NCBI GenBank assembly: GCA_009760855.2
Contig: WPIO01000133.1
Location: 1 to 62,000, forward strand
Length of the DNA: 62,000 nucleotides
Reading direction: 5' to 3'
Source: Cristatella mucedo
Lineage: Eukaryota > Bryozoa > Phylactolaemata > Cristatellidae
Shown here: in pieces, positions 34,385-46,228 of the stretch
Layout: each line of letters starts with the position of its first letter
Position numbering within the stretch: the first letter of the stretch is position 1
Position numbers and translations under genes: made by a program
The notes under the pieces: generated by a model
The model's input: the letters and a program-made list of their open reading frames with translations, nothing else
Database searches by the model: none
Told to the model about the DNA's origin: nothing

Positions 34385-34530
34385 TTTCAGGTGGTTGTTT
34401 TTCACGACCGAGGTCGCGTGTTCGAATCCTGCGGTGGGCGATCCTCTATTGCCGCTGAAAGCGGTGGTGATAGCAGTCAAGGCTCTTCTATCACTACAAC
34501 AAAACTTTTGAATCAGCTAGTATTTTTTAT
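34385..34530 (+). repeat. SINE-1 copy, short-hairpin form
   Basis: The copy carries GGTGGTTGTTTTTCACGACC, then GAGGTCGCGTGTTCGAATCC (B box), the body block GAAAGCGGTGGTGATAGC and GAATCAGCTAGT. The palindrome between the Pol III boxes is shortened to CACGACCGAGGTCGCGTG, as in the copy near 60645. Confidence 0.8.
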
Positions 34531-35475
34531 CAGTTTATTTCACTCATAACTAACAATTGTATAATCCTCAATTATATTTAGTAACCATTTTTATCCTAGT
34601 TCCAGTTTTTTCAATGTTCTCGCAGATGGGGCTAGTATTTTCTTCTGATCGCAGACAGGCGTGCTAAAATATGCCATGTAAGCCTCCTGCGTCTTAGTAG
34701 ATGCTTCCGTGAAGAAATTATTCGTACTTGCATGGATAGAGTGGCCCCTTAAGTGGCAATATCCTTCGTCAATCATGTGATTGAAGCCTTTTGATTCGAT
34801 CTCGGTACAATGCGAATATGTACACACTTGGGCAGATGGATCTAAACTGATCTGGCTGCATGAGATTATTTAATATCTAAAGCAACTAACTAACACTATT
34901 GGTCGGAAATCACGTCTACGGATCAACAATTAAAGCATACTCGTCGCATACTGCACTGCTTTTCGTATTTTACAATTAAATTGAATTGGCTAGATTAATT
35001 ATTTACTAGAGTGAATAAATACGAAAAATGCATGTCATGCCACAGCTCTCGTGGCGACAAAAACTTGAGTTTGGGTTAAATAGTGATTATTTCTACACTT
35101 TTAATGCATAAGAAGTTTGGAAGCTTATAATGTGTCTGCAAGCCCAAAGTATATTTTTAAGCTTCGCTACACGTATATTAACTGCTACTATTCACTCTTG
35201 CTTTTTTCCGGTTTACAAGTGTCACCAGACCAGTACTCTGTTGGCCAATAGTTCATGCCACGTCACTTATAGGAGGTCATGCACGTATCTTTGTGGAGGC
35301 TGCAGCCATTGAATTCAGTTATTTTGTTTCAGGAAACTTCCGTCGTTTCACTAAGGACCAATCAGAACTTGCAAAGCTTTTTACGTTGCTATTTGCAGCA
35401 GCAGTCTTTTCCTCCCAGAATTCCTACGAATTCCTACGAAGTTCCAGCCCATGTTTTTTTTCTAGTAACAGTAAT
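34531..35475. other. AT-rich intergenic sequence with nothing recognised
   Basis: About 950 bp of AT-rich DNA. I see no gene or known repeat. Confidence 0.4.
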
Positions 35476-35479
35476 ACAT

Positions 35480-36090
35480 TTGATAAAGCGCCCTAACCTA
35501 AAATCGAGGCGTGCTACAATTGTTGCAACGAAAGAATGATCGACTGGTTAGTAGTAGCATGCTCAATAAACAACAAAATACCATGACTAGGGGTGCCATG
35601 CATAGAGGCAGCATGCAAGTATATTTAGTGGCAGCATGCACCGTGTCAGCCAGCATGCATAAACACATTAAGGACAAACCACAGGGACCCACTAATTGCT
35701 GCAATAAATACGTGCATTTTGAGTATCTTTTTAAATGTGGTCAAGTCAGGAGATTTCGTGACGCAAGTCGGGAGTGAGTTCCAGGCTTTGGGAGCATATG
35801 AACACTTAGGCACGGTATCCAGAGGATTTAAGGTTAGTGCGAGGTATAGGTAAACAGTTAGTCTTTCAAAAACGGGGGTATGATGCTTAGCCTGGTGGGG
35901 AAGTAGATCTGATAGTTAGGCTGTAGCCAAAGAATAAAGGGACCTGAAAGTGAGCGACAAAGCCTTGAAGTCGATGCGTTTCTTAACGTGGAGCCAGTGA
36001 AGGTCGGTGAGAAGTCGTGTGATGTGGCAACATCGACGCCCACGAAGGGATAGCCTAGCTGGGTCACCCAATCGACCCAATTTTATCCTG
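35480..36090 (-). mobile_element. LINE-A C-terminal region and 3' end, minus strand
   Basis: The reverse complement runs from the post-RT block (LTDLHWLHVKKRIDFKALSL-like) through the end of the coding region and 3' region to a truncated tail near 35485. It meets a plus-strand LINE-A head to head at about 36090. Confidence 0.8.
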
Positions 36091-38625
36091 TAACTGCACA
36101 CTATAATCACCAAATACTACGAAATTCTGCTTATCTGACCACATGCAGATCTCTTGCAGTCTACAATGTATGTAGGCCTCCTCCTAATACAAAATTACAC
36201 GTGAATTGCAAAACATCAAGACCCTTGCCATCGATGCTGTTCGTGCCAGAATATGTGCTTCACGTCAGCTGCTAAATCCCCCTGCTAAATTGACCGGCCA
36301 TCATTGGTAGATTGCTACAACACGACACTGGCTGACATTATCAACGAGTTTGCACCTCTGAAGAAGTGCACAGTGCACCCTCGCCCACACGGCCTATGGT
36401 TTACGGCAACATCTAAACCAGATAGGTCTACTAAAGGCAAGCTTGTAAAAACATACGCAAGATTACGACTAACTGGCCATCGACAGGCGTACAAAGACTA
36501 ATGTATACCACACCAATCGATCCTAGCAATGGCCAAATCTAGCTTTTATAGAACAATTTTTGAATCTTTGAATTTTTGAATCTTTGAATTTGAATTTTTG
36601 AAGGTACACAATTAAAAAATGCTGATGTCTACGATCAACCATTGCCTCAACCACTCCCAGGTAAGCTCCTAATCAAGTGATCCTGGCGATGATCTAGCTA
36701 ATCGATTCACTAATAAGATAGACAAGGTCAGAGAGTCTATCCCCAAGGTGGCTAGAACTTTAGGGAATCCTGTCCATAAATACCGTGCTGTGTCTTACTG
36801 TTCGACGTTCAAAGAGCCCACAAGTGACTTCATCCTGAAGTTCACATCCCAATTAAATAAAATAAGTAATTTTTTACACTATTTTCCTCTTTCTAAAATG
36901 CATAGATCTGCTGCTGATGTACAAGTAACATCATAAATATGCCATTAGCCTCAGGTCATGTCTCAGCACCTTTCGAAAAAGCTTCAGCCACTACTCAAAA
37001 AAGTAACAATAGATCAAGAGAACTTAAGCAACTTCTACCCAGTCTTCTTTCTTCCCTTCATATCAAAGACACCTAAACGAGTTGTGGCAACCCAGCTGGA
37101 CTCTGATATTGAAACTTCAAACCTAGCTACTAAGTTTCAGTCTGGTTTTAAAGCTAATCATTCCACGGAGTCAGCATTACTTCGGTCGAATAACGACTTA
37201 CTTAGGAATGCAGATTCGGTATGAGCATCTCTGCTTGGTTTGCTCCATCTTTCGGCAGTTGTTGATGCTATCAATAATAATAATACACTTGAGCAATCAC
37301 CAAGTCCTTCTCGAACGTCTCTTATCACGCCCGGGCATCACTTTTACTGCACTGCAATGGTTAAGGTCCTATCTTAGTAGGAGATTTCAGAGTATTGAAG
37401 AGATCAAAAAAAAGATCATCCATGCAAGCACTGAAGTAGGGGGTACCTCAGGGATCAATGTTTGCTCCGGGTTTTCTTACGTTTTATACTATCCCTCTTG
37501 CCAGTGTGATTTCGAGGCACTACCTAAGATTTCACTTCTAAGCAGATGACACTCATTTGTACCTTTGCTTTGATTCCTCTCAGCCCTCCAGCAAGTCGAA
37601 TTCTCCCGACTCCCTAGCTGCATGTATTGATGACATCCGAACATGCATGGCAGCATATTTTCTTAAATTGAATGATGATAAAACCAGTTTACCAGTTATG
37701 GGCAAACTAAGCGTGATTCAGAAAATGGAATGACTATCGCTCAAAATCTGCTCTGCCGGCATATCTCGTGTTTTATCTACACGAAATCTAGGTGTCGTCT
37801 TTCAATGTGACCTTTCATTATACGACCCCCATCTGGTCCATTAGCCAAGCCAGCTTACTATCAACTACATGATATTGCTAAAATTCGGGCTTGATGAGAC
37901 ACGGTCACTACATCTAAATTAGTCAACGAATTTGATTTGTGACAAATGTCTCGACTTTTGTAACTTGCTGCTTGCTGGTCTACTGGCCTGTGCAATCAGG
38001 TGCTTAAAGTTAGTGCAAAACTCTTCAGCTAGGTTTTTCAGTCGTGAGCATCACAGCTGCTTCATCGCACCACTTCTAGCCGTCCTGCACTGGCTCCAAG
38101 TCAAGCAACGCATCGACTTATAGGTTCTGTCATCCAATTTTAGGCCAATTCATTATTGGCTAGGGCATACCTATCAGATCTACTCCACCATCAGGCTAAG
38201 CATCGTACCGCCGGCTTTTCTGAATCTAATCGGTTAGCTACACCTCGTACGAACCTCAAATCCAACGGAGACCGTGTCTTTAGTTCTTATGCTCTCATAG
38301 ACTCGAACTCACTTCCGACTTGAATCACGACTTTACCTCACTTGACGACATTTAAAAGAAGATAAAACACAAATTTATCACACAATTTAGTGGGTCCATG
38401 TGGTTCGTCCTTTATGTGGGTATGCCTGCTGACACTGTGCGTGCTTCGCCTCCACTAACTATATTCGTATTGCTGACCCTGTGCATGTCACCTCTAACCA
38501 TGTTTCGCTTGTCGTCATTGAGCATGCTACCACTAATCATTATATCGCACTTCCTTTGTAGCATATGGAAAGTGCCTAGAAAGATATTCAGTTCTCTGAG
38601 GACACTAAGCAAATGTATTATTTTT
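36090..38625 (+). mobile_element. LINE-A, from late endonuclease to 3' tail, broken
   Basis: It starts inside the endonuclease domain (FSYNCT equivalent) and proceeds through the linker (36300-36560), the RT (36720-37560, with GYHFYADD-equivalent sequence near 37530) and the post-RT blocks (37950-38110), then ends with the hairpin tail near 38565-38620. Many frameshifts and stops are present. A 20-odd-bp insertion of AAT repeat plus tail sequence sits at about 37273-37294. Confidence 0.85.
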
Positions 38626-38749
38626 AAGATTGGTCAATTGAGCATCATGCCAGCGACACACCTGCCTGTAATCGAAGTTTGCTGAACTGGAAATGACCCA
38701 GAGCTTGTCATCGGATGAACACGGTGCCTTAACTGTCAAGTCTTCGTCT

Positions 38750-39205
38750 TTTATCTTAAGAACATAGCTAAAATTAGTACCGGCTTAGACTAAATACACG
38801 TAGCCAAACAAGTTCATACCTTGCAGACATCGCGTCAAGACTACTGCAGTTCTCTTTTTGTTGGACACCTGGCCGGTGTGCTGAATCATCTGCCGAAATC
38901 ATAGTGCAAAACTCAAAAGCACGTCTGGTCTGGCGTCCATAGCATAGCACCAAAGCTGCCAGGTCAAATCCACTCTACTTGTTGCTCCCCTATCAAGGAT
39001 TGAGCTGACTTAAAGAGTGACTCTGGTTAACGCGTAACTTTACTTGGTTTCACCAGCCTTACACTAGTTCATCCACCCACCAGCCTCTCCTGCCAGCAAG
39101 CTCATGCAACAATCACTCCCACTCTCGGCTTCTTGTTGTCTCGCTGTTCCTACCGCTGAATTTTACTCTTTAGGTGATCAGGCCGTGTGCTGCAAGTGTT
39201 CAAAT
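38750..39205 (+). mobile_element. LINE-C C-terminal fragment
   Basis: Decayed frames resemble the post-RT region of L2-type LINEs: NIAKI..., an SRxDYC-like block and PSSTHQPLLPASS near the end. It differs from LINE-A and LINE-B and matches the type of sequence seen at 8828-9145. Confidence 0.5.
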
Positions 39206-39424
39206 CGCTTTCGGTTTTGTCACTTTGTGAAATTACTTTGTATTATTTAATTGTTAGTCAGAGACACGTCCATCCAACTCGGCGATGTATTCCCTTTTGA
39301 ACTTCTATTTTTTCCTTTTAGTTCAGTTCGAGCGATACTCAGTACATGATTAATCGCATTAGGCTAAGGTCCTAGTAACCGATGGCCCTGAGTGGTCGCT
39401 AGACAACTGTTATTCGTCAGTGCT

Positions 39425-39775
39425 TGGTAATAATAATACATTTGCATAGTGTCCCCAGAAGCTGAATATCTTTCTAGGTACTTTCCGAATGCTTCAAAAG
39501 GAAGCATGGTCGAATGGCTAGTGGCAGCACGCTCAATGACGACAGGCCTAACATGGTTAGAGATGACCAGCACAGGGTCAGCATGCTCATCTGGTTAGTG
39601 GCAGCATGCAGTGTCAGTATGCAAAAGCACACAAAGGACGAATCACATGGACCCACTGAATTTTGTGATAAATATACATGTTTTAGCTTCCTTTTTAAAT
39701 GTCAAGTTAGGGGATGTCGTGATGCCAGTCGGAAGTGATTTCCAGGCAATGAGAGCATACGAACTAAATAATAAT
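39425..39775 (-). mobile_element. LINE-A 3' end, minus strand
   Basis: The reverse complement contains the end of the LINE-A coding region and 3' region, with the AAT-repeat tail at 39427. It is truncated at about 39775, where an ATTAC-type tail of LINE-B begins. Confidence 0.75.
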
Positions 39776-40597
39776 AATGATAATAATGTAATGTAATGTA
39801 ATGCCATGTCATATATCTCCGTCTGTAATTCCACAAAGCCATAACAACTATGCTGGTGTTATGAAGGAAAGTTCTGTGTAGCCCACTCACAGCCTAAGCA
39901 GCTTTCGGTACGCATATGGTAGCCAACAGACTTCATCTCACACAACAAAGAGAAAGTGAGAAGCATAGCAGAGTTAGGAGAGCAGTTGAGGTAGTGAGTA
40001 GCATAGAAGTAGCAGTTCAGGACCGCTGAAAAAGATTAGCCATAGTCGGCAGCAGGCGAGTATTTGTCATTGTGTAAGAACTGTAGAAGTAAGTTCTACA
40101 GTCTACGACCTGCAGAGCCACATCTCTGTCGCCAACGACCTATAAGCAGAGGAGTGGAACAGCTAATTTATTGTCCACACAGGACCTGAGAGCACGAGGA
40201 GGCTGAAACGGGTGCAGCCGTTTAGCTAGGTACTACGGCGCCAAGCCGTGCCGGGCCTTGTGAGCCAGTATAAGAACTTAGCTCTGTATCTGTTGATCAA
40301 CCGGCAGCCATCCTAGCTCTTTTAGCAAAGGAGACATGCGGTTGAACCTCTGGGACTTGAAGACTAGCCTTGCAGCCATATTCATAGCAGTAGCTCAGAT
40401 TTTGTTTTTGTTGGTAGCCCAGCCAAAAGGGAATTACACTAATCAAGCCGAAACAGAACTAAGGAGCAAGTTAAATATATTGCAAGCCACTGTGGAAGAC
40501 AGCTCCTAATCTTAGGTAGGGATCGGACAAGATGGCTAGATGTATGAGCAGTCTTCTGAATGAAGCTTTTAGAATTTAAGCAGCTGTCAAAAACGAC
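39776..40597 (-). mobile_element. LINE-B 3' part, minus strand (first of a tandem pair)
   Basis: It begins with the tail (AATGTAATGTAATG, 39784 on) and reads back through the C-terminal region (GCACTCACAGCCTAAGCAGC, GGCAGCAGGCGAGTA and CAGCCATCCTAGCTC blocks) to about 40597, where a second LINE-B tail starts. Confidence 0.85.
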
Positions 40598-41656
40598 ACC
40601 TATGTAATGTAATGTAAATTATCTCCGTCAGTAACTTCACAAAGTCATAAAGACCATGTGGGTGCCACGCATGAGAGTTTTGTATAGCGCACTCACAGCC
40701 TAAGCGGCTTTCGGTATGCATTCGGTAGCCAACAGACTTCGTCTCACGCAACAAAGAGAAAGTGGGAAGCATAGCAGAGTTAGGAGAGCAGTTGAGGTAG
40801 TGAGTAGCATAGAAGTAGCAGTTCAGGACCACTGAACTCCTAAATTTCGAACATGTGGTGATGATTGCACAACAGCATCCCCTTTTGGAAAAGCCAAGCC
40901 TTTTAATCCAGCTACATGCTTAGAGTGTCCTACGAGCAGCAGTATGGTTTTATCGTCATTAAGTTTCAAGACGTTTTCTGAGATCCAGGATCGAATGTCG
41001 GCAAGGCAAGTATTCAGTTTATCGGTTGCTGCAGCAGGTTCCCACGGCTTGAATGACAATGAAATACATCCGAGTATCGTCAGCATACAAGTGATATCCT
41101 ATTCCATGGGCCTTAATATACTTTCCCCAGAGGTTGAGTATAAATAATGAACAGCTCTGGAATCACCCGTGGAATATATCTCAAGGGACCGAGGATGGTC
41201 CCTTTGAGGGATTCCACAGGTGACCCGTCTCGTGTTTTAGTCCTGACCCCCACACGACACGGATTGAACACGATCAGACATGTGAGATTTAAACCATGCC
41301 AGTGCCTCATCTGCCAGACCGATCGTTGTTCTCAATCTTTCAAGTAGAACTTCGTGATCAATGGTGTCAAAGGCAGCTGATAGATCTAGCAGACCTCTGT
41401 AACTATTCCAGGTTTTTTAAGTATGGTTCTAACGATTGCCTATTTGAAGGACTTAGGTACAACCTATTTTTCTAAAGAAGCATTAAAAATCTCGGTTAGG
41501 GCAGGGCTATGTTGGTTTGCCAGTGAAGACCACAGAGATGATGGTATAGGGTCTTCAGGAGACGAGCTCTTTTTACTAGACCTTCTTAAGGTAGCCACTT
41601 TAATAAGGTCTAGTAAAAAGAGCTAGTCTCCTGCAGACCCTATACCATCATCTCTA
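40598..41656 (-). mobile_element. LINE-B 3' half, minus strand (second of a tandem pair), ending in a snap-back
   Basis: The tail GTAATGTAATGTAAATT at 40605 is followed by the C-terminal region, then the LNDDKTILLLVGHSK block (about 40930), the YADD region and the DRSxTIDHEVLL equivalent (near 41350). The last 122 bp fold into a near-perfect hairpin. Confidence 0.85.
41534..41655. repeat. Near-perfect inverted repeat, 51-bp arms
   Basis: Arms 41534-41584 and 41605-41655 are reverse complements with about two mismatches, separated by a 20-bp loop. Both arms match the same piece of LINE-B coding sequence (compare 13310-13365), in opposite orientations. Confidence 0.9.
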
Positions 41657-41659
41657 GCA

Positions 41660-42310
41660 CCCACAGAGAACCCAATCTCTTTCTAGGCACTTTAAATTTA
41701 ATGTAAAGGAAGCATGATCGAATGGTTAGTAGTAGCATGCTCAATAAACAACGAGAATAACATAGTTAGAAGTGATAGGCACAGGGTCAGCATGCAAGTA
41801 TGTTTACCGGCAGCATGCAACCGTGTCAGCATGCATAAGCACATTAAGGTCGAATCACAGGACCCACTAAATGCTTTGATAAACATATGCGTTTTTAGTT
41901 TCTTTTTAATTGTGTTCAAGTTAAGAGGTGTCGAAATGGAAGTTGGGAGTGAGTTCCAGGCTTTGGGAGCATAGGGACTAAGGGCACGGTCTCCATTGGA
42001 TTTGAGGTTCGTACGAGGCGTAGCTAACGAATTTGTGTCAGAACCGCAGGTGGTTCAAAGCTTAGCCTGGTGGGGAGTATGCATGATATGCATGATAGGT
42101 ATTCTTGAGCCAAAGAATGAAGGGACCTAAAAGTGAGTGACAGAACCTTGGAGTCGACGAATTGCTTGACTGGAAGCCAGTGCAGGTCGGCGAGAAGTGG
42201 TTTGATGTGGCAACTGCGACGCTCATGTCAGACAAGCCTAGCTACAGAGTTGTACACCAGCTGTAAGCACCTCATTGCACAGGTCGATAGAGATTTAGCT
42301 GTCTTAGGAG
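41660..42310 (-). mobile_element. LINE-A C-terminal region and 3' end, minus strand
   Basis: It begins within the hairpin tail (CAGAGAACCCAATCTCTTTC) without the AAT repeat. It reads back through the 3' region and the post-RT coding blocks to about 42310. Confidence 0.8.
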
Positions 42311-42324
42311 CAATATATGCACGA

Positions 42325-42490
42325 CCTACAGAAAAGGCGGTTGCTTTTCACGAACTTGGTCTTGAAGTCTCGGGTTTGAATTCTGTAGTGGGCGATCCTT
42401 TATTATTGCTGCAAGTGGTGGTAATAGCCATCAAGTCTCTTCTGTCGCTATACAAAAAATGCAGTTAAATCAGCTAGTATTTATTTATGC
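42325..42490 (+). repeat. SINE-1 copy
   Basis: The head is partly lost (GAAAAGGCGGTTGCTTTTCA). The B-box region has decayed to GGGTTTGAATTCTG, but the body (GCAAGTGGTGGTAATAGCC, CTCTTCTGTCGCTATAC) and the AAATCAGCTAGTATTT end are clear. Confidence 0.8.
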
Positions 42491-42849
42491 TTTGTTGTTA
42501 ATATTGTTACTAAATAGAACTGCCGTGAGTGGGCGAGGACATTGACTACAAATTGAAGTGCATTGAAACATAACTCAAAGTGAATGGTAGTGATAAAAGT
42601 AAAAAAGTGCATGCAAGTGAAAGTGCCATTTTTAGGTAGTGCTTAACCTTTGTAAAAGTAAAATTAAAAAAGTAAACATTCGTTGTTGAACATGAGGTCT
42701 CTGTTTTGAAATAATGGACTATAGTAAGGAAGAGCTGAGCATGATACTATTGCTGACAACGTGAAAGACAAAGAACCGAGAAAGCAAATAATAATAATAA
42801 TGTTAATAAAAATAATAATGCTAATAATAATATTATTACAAATAATAAA

Positions 42850-43520
42850 TTTGTATAACACCGTCAGAGAGCTTAATATACTTCTAGGCAATTTACAGAT
42901 GCTGTAGAGAGGGCATTACCAAATGACTGTTGGTAACATCTGCAAGCAGCACGTATAGTGTAAGCAGGTACATGCACACGAGAGACAAATCACAAAGGCC
43001 TGCCGATTGCTGTAGTAAACAGATGAGTTTTAAGCTCCTTTTTAAATATCGTGTTAATGGACATTGTGCTGCACGTCGATAGTGAGTTACAGGCTTTAGG
43101 ACCATAGGAAGTAAAGGCTTCAACGTTTTTCGGGTTCGCACAAGCTATGGCTAAACGATTCTAGTCAGAACAGTGGGTGGTACGATTCCTTGCCTGTTGG
43201 GAAATTAGTTCTGATAGGTAGGCTGGAGCCTAATACACTGTTTACACTGTCTGATAGGTAGCCTGGAGCCAGAGAATGAAAGGACTTAAAAGTAAGTGAC
43301 AGAACCTTGAAGTAGATTTATTGCTTGATTGGAAGCTAGTGCAGGTCGGCGAGAAGTGGCGTGATGGGGCAACTACTCACGACAGACACGGCTAGCAGCA
43401 GAGTTTTGTGCCTAATGTAAGTGCTTGATTGTACAGACCGGTATACCAGCAAGCAGTGAGCTAAAAAAGTCGAGACGGGATGTCACTCATGTATTGACCA
43501 GTTTCAATGTAGTATTCCTG
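42850..43520 (-). mobile_element. LINE-A C-terminal region and 3' end, minus strand, diverged
   Basis: An AAT-rich tail (42787-42850) leads into a decayed LINE-A 3' region. The post-RT blocks follow (GCAGGTCGGCGAGAAGTGGC at 43342 is the complement of the ADLHWLP region). Confidence 0.75.
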
Positions 43521-43659
43521 CCTAAAAGAGCCGAACTTTAAAAATGTTATGTAACTAGCTGAAAGTAGGCAGACTTGACTGTGGAACTGATGTGGTCAGA
43601 AATTCATGCAGCAAGGAGAGAGACTTAACCCCAGTTTGCATTTCTGAGAAGGTCGTTAT

Positions 43660-44920
43660 ATAATAATAATAATGCACTTGATAAAGCGCCCTCAGAGAAC
43701 TCGATCTCTTTCTAGGCGCTTCACATTTGCTGCAAAGGGAAGCGTGATTGAATGGTGAGTAATATCATGCTTGATAAACATGAATAACATGGTTAGGGGT
43801 GACATGCACAGGGTCAGCATGCAAGTGTGGTTAGTGGCAGCATGCACAGTGTCAGCATGCATAAGCACATGAAGGACGAATCACAGGGACCCACTGAATG
43901 CTGCCTTAAATAGGTGTTTTTAAGTTCTTTTTAAATGTGGTCAAGTCTGACGCAAGTCGGGAGGGAGTTCCAGGCTTTGGGAGCATACGAACTAAATGCA
44001 TGGTCTCCAAAGGATTTGAGGTTTGTACGAGGTATTGGTAAACTGTTGGATTCCGAAAAGCAGGTGGTACGATTCTTGGCCTGGTGGGGGAGTAGGTCTG
44101 AGAGATAGGCTGAAGCCAAAGAACGAAGTGACCTAAAAGTGAGCAACAAGACCTTAAAGTCGATCCGCTTGACTGGTAGCCAGTACAGGTCAGCGAGACG
44201 TTGCATGATGTGGCAACTGCGAGGCTCACGACAGACAAGCCTAGCTGCTGAGTTTTGCACCAGCTGTAAGCACCTGATTGCACATGCCGGTAGGCCAGCA
44301 ACCAGTGAATTACAGAACTCAAGACGGGATGTCACAAATACATGGACCAATTTAGTCGTGGTATCCTTTTCTAAACAAGCCCGAATTTTAGCAATGTTAT
44401 GTGGCTGAAAGTAGGCAGACTTGACTGTGGAGCTGATGTGGTGGTCTAATGAGAGGTCACTTTGGAACATGACACCTAGATTTCGAGCTGATTCAACAGG
44501 AGATATGCTGGCAGAGCCAATTTTGAGAGGCAGCCTTTCCAAATATATACCCTATATACCCTAAGCAATGCTGACTCTGTAGAATGATTAGATCTAAACC
44601 CAGACTGGAACTTACAAGGTTTGAGGTCTCAATATTAAGAATTCTGTTGGTCTGCCACAACTCGTGCCAGTGTCTTTGATTAGAAGTGGAAAAGGGAAGA
44701 CTGAATGAAAGCTGCTCCTCAAGTACTCTTGTTCTAGCGTTGCTTTCCTACTTAGGGGCATTACTACAGCCTTTTTGAAAAGTGCAGGGACATGAACCGA
44801 GGCCAAGGACACATTTGCTTTTGCTATGCTACCTACGCCTGGCAGCATCAGATCTAAGCGTTGTAGAAGTAGGACAGTGGGAGTAGGGTCTCAAGGGCAA
44901 GTAATCTTCTTTGACTGGGA
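43660..44920 (-). mobile_element. LINE-A 3' half, minus strand, the best-preserved C-terminal region
   Basis: An AAT tail at 43661 is followed by the full hairpin tail and 3' region. From 44542 down to 43931 an almost intact frame covers LPLKIGSASISPVESARNLG, NSAARLVCREPRS and ASAYLSDLLPHQAKNRTTCF to PTCVRLDHI. Beyond 44560 the sequence jumps to the RT N-terminal part (ALFKKAVVMPLSRK), so an internal segment is missing. Confidence 0.85.
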
Positions 44921-45139
44921 GATGAATTTCAAATAGTAATAAATATTTCGCATTAGGAGCCCGACACTCAAGCAATTTTTGTCAAGTGCCTCAACTGTTA
45001 GATCTGAAGAGGAAGCAAGAGGAAGCTACAGAGCTTCGATTCGGTGCTTCATCTTTCAAAGATGTCATTTTAACAAATCCCCCAACGATATTCTGCGATT
45101 TTCAATGGGTCTTCGCTAGTACACCTTATGAAGTCTAAA

Positions 45140-45610
45140 GCTATTAATCTGCAGGTACTAGACCTGTGGAGCTGGCTTCCGAAATTCTATTGCAACATCA
45201 GCTGTCCTGCTGCAGACAGACATAATGATTCTTGCCTATCATATCGTCCTTGCCCGAGCTGCTGCTTAGTATAAGTTAATATAATTCATTTGTATAGCAC
45301 TCTAAGAGAACTTATTCCCTATTCAGGTGCTTCACATGTGCCACGGGACTCAAGCCCACCAATTCGCGCCAGACCTCGTCGGCGCGAGCACCTTAACCAC
45401 TGGGCTAAACCAGCTAGCTTTCGTGCTGCTCATTACCCGAACTGCTCTCCTGACTCAGCCATGCTTCTCACGATGAAGGCTGTTGGCTAACAAATACTTG
45501 CCGAAAGCTGCTTAGGCTCTGAGTGTGCTACACAAAATTCTCCTCAGTAACGCCCACACAATCTTTGTAGCTTTGCGGAGTTCAAGATGGAAATGTATAC
45601 ACACAAAACT
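45140..45610 (+). mobile_element. LINE-B 3' end interrupted by SINE-2
   Basis: The part left of 45270 (GGTACTAGACCTGTGGAGCT) and the part right of 45415 (GCTGCTCATTACCCGAACTG to ATGGAAATGTA) are consecutive pieces of the LINE-B end. Confidence 0.75.
45272..45416 (-). repeat. SINE-2 copy nested in LINE-B
   Basis: The reverse complement has the head GCTGGTTTAGCCCAGTGG, the GAGTCCCGTGGCACATG region and the tail CCTGAATAGGGAATAAGTTC. It ends AGAGTGCTATACAAATGAAT, the SINE-2 terminus. Confidence 0.8.
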
Positions 45611-46060
45611 GAGAAGTTACTCTAGCCTGGTAATAGGGAAATTCTAATTTCTAATTGGTTAGGTGAAGCGTGGCAGGGGCGCCAAAGGGGCCGTCGCTAA
45701 TATTATAAGTGATATTATAAGCAGCAGCTAGTAGTCGATGAGGGTGAGGTGAGGTGGATGAGTTTTAGGCTGATTGGAGGAGATCGCTAGCATTCTTTTA
45801 CATAGATGGCCTACCGAGCCGCCGCACATAAACCTCTTTCGGGGATTAGACGAACCAAGCAGTCTTGGCTAGTCGTTGTAACTTTTCTGGACAAGTAAAT
45901 AAAAGGCCATTGCCTTGCAAGCGACGAGCGTCGCAGGTCAGAGGTCGCAGGTTGGCATCAGGGCTTAGCGCTTAGCAGCCACAACCTACTCAGCCAAGCC
46001 GCCGTCCAGTCAGGCCCCAAATGACAAGCAAATAAAAAAGAGTAATTACAATGACAATGA
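45611..46060. other. Intergenic sequence with nothing recognised
   Basis: I recognise no gene or repeat here. Confidence 0.4.
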
Positions 46061-46064
46061 GCTC

Positions 46065-46228
46065 AGCTAATCAGTTTGCTGCTAACTAGACTCACGTCGC
46101 CAGTTGGAGACAAATGTTGCCTGTTCAATCGCGTTTACCTTTGCAGCAAATGTAAAGCGGCTAGAAAGAGATTCAGTTCTCTGAGGGCGCTTTATCAAAT
46201 GCCTTATTATTATTATTATTATCCTGCC
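46065..46228 (+). repeat. LINE-A 3' end upstream of SARNP
   Basis: The hairpin tail (AAAGCGGCTAGAAAGAGATT, then CTGAGGGCGCTTTATCAAAT) and ATT repeats are intact. The copy ends about 285 bp before the SARNP ATG. Confidence 0.85.

Noticed and set aside
43931-44542. 203-residue minus-strand frame as a host gene
   Set aside because: Matches the C-terminal region of LINE-A seen at 20980-21530; a retroelement fragment.
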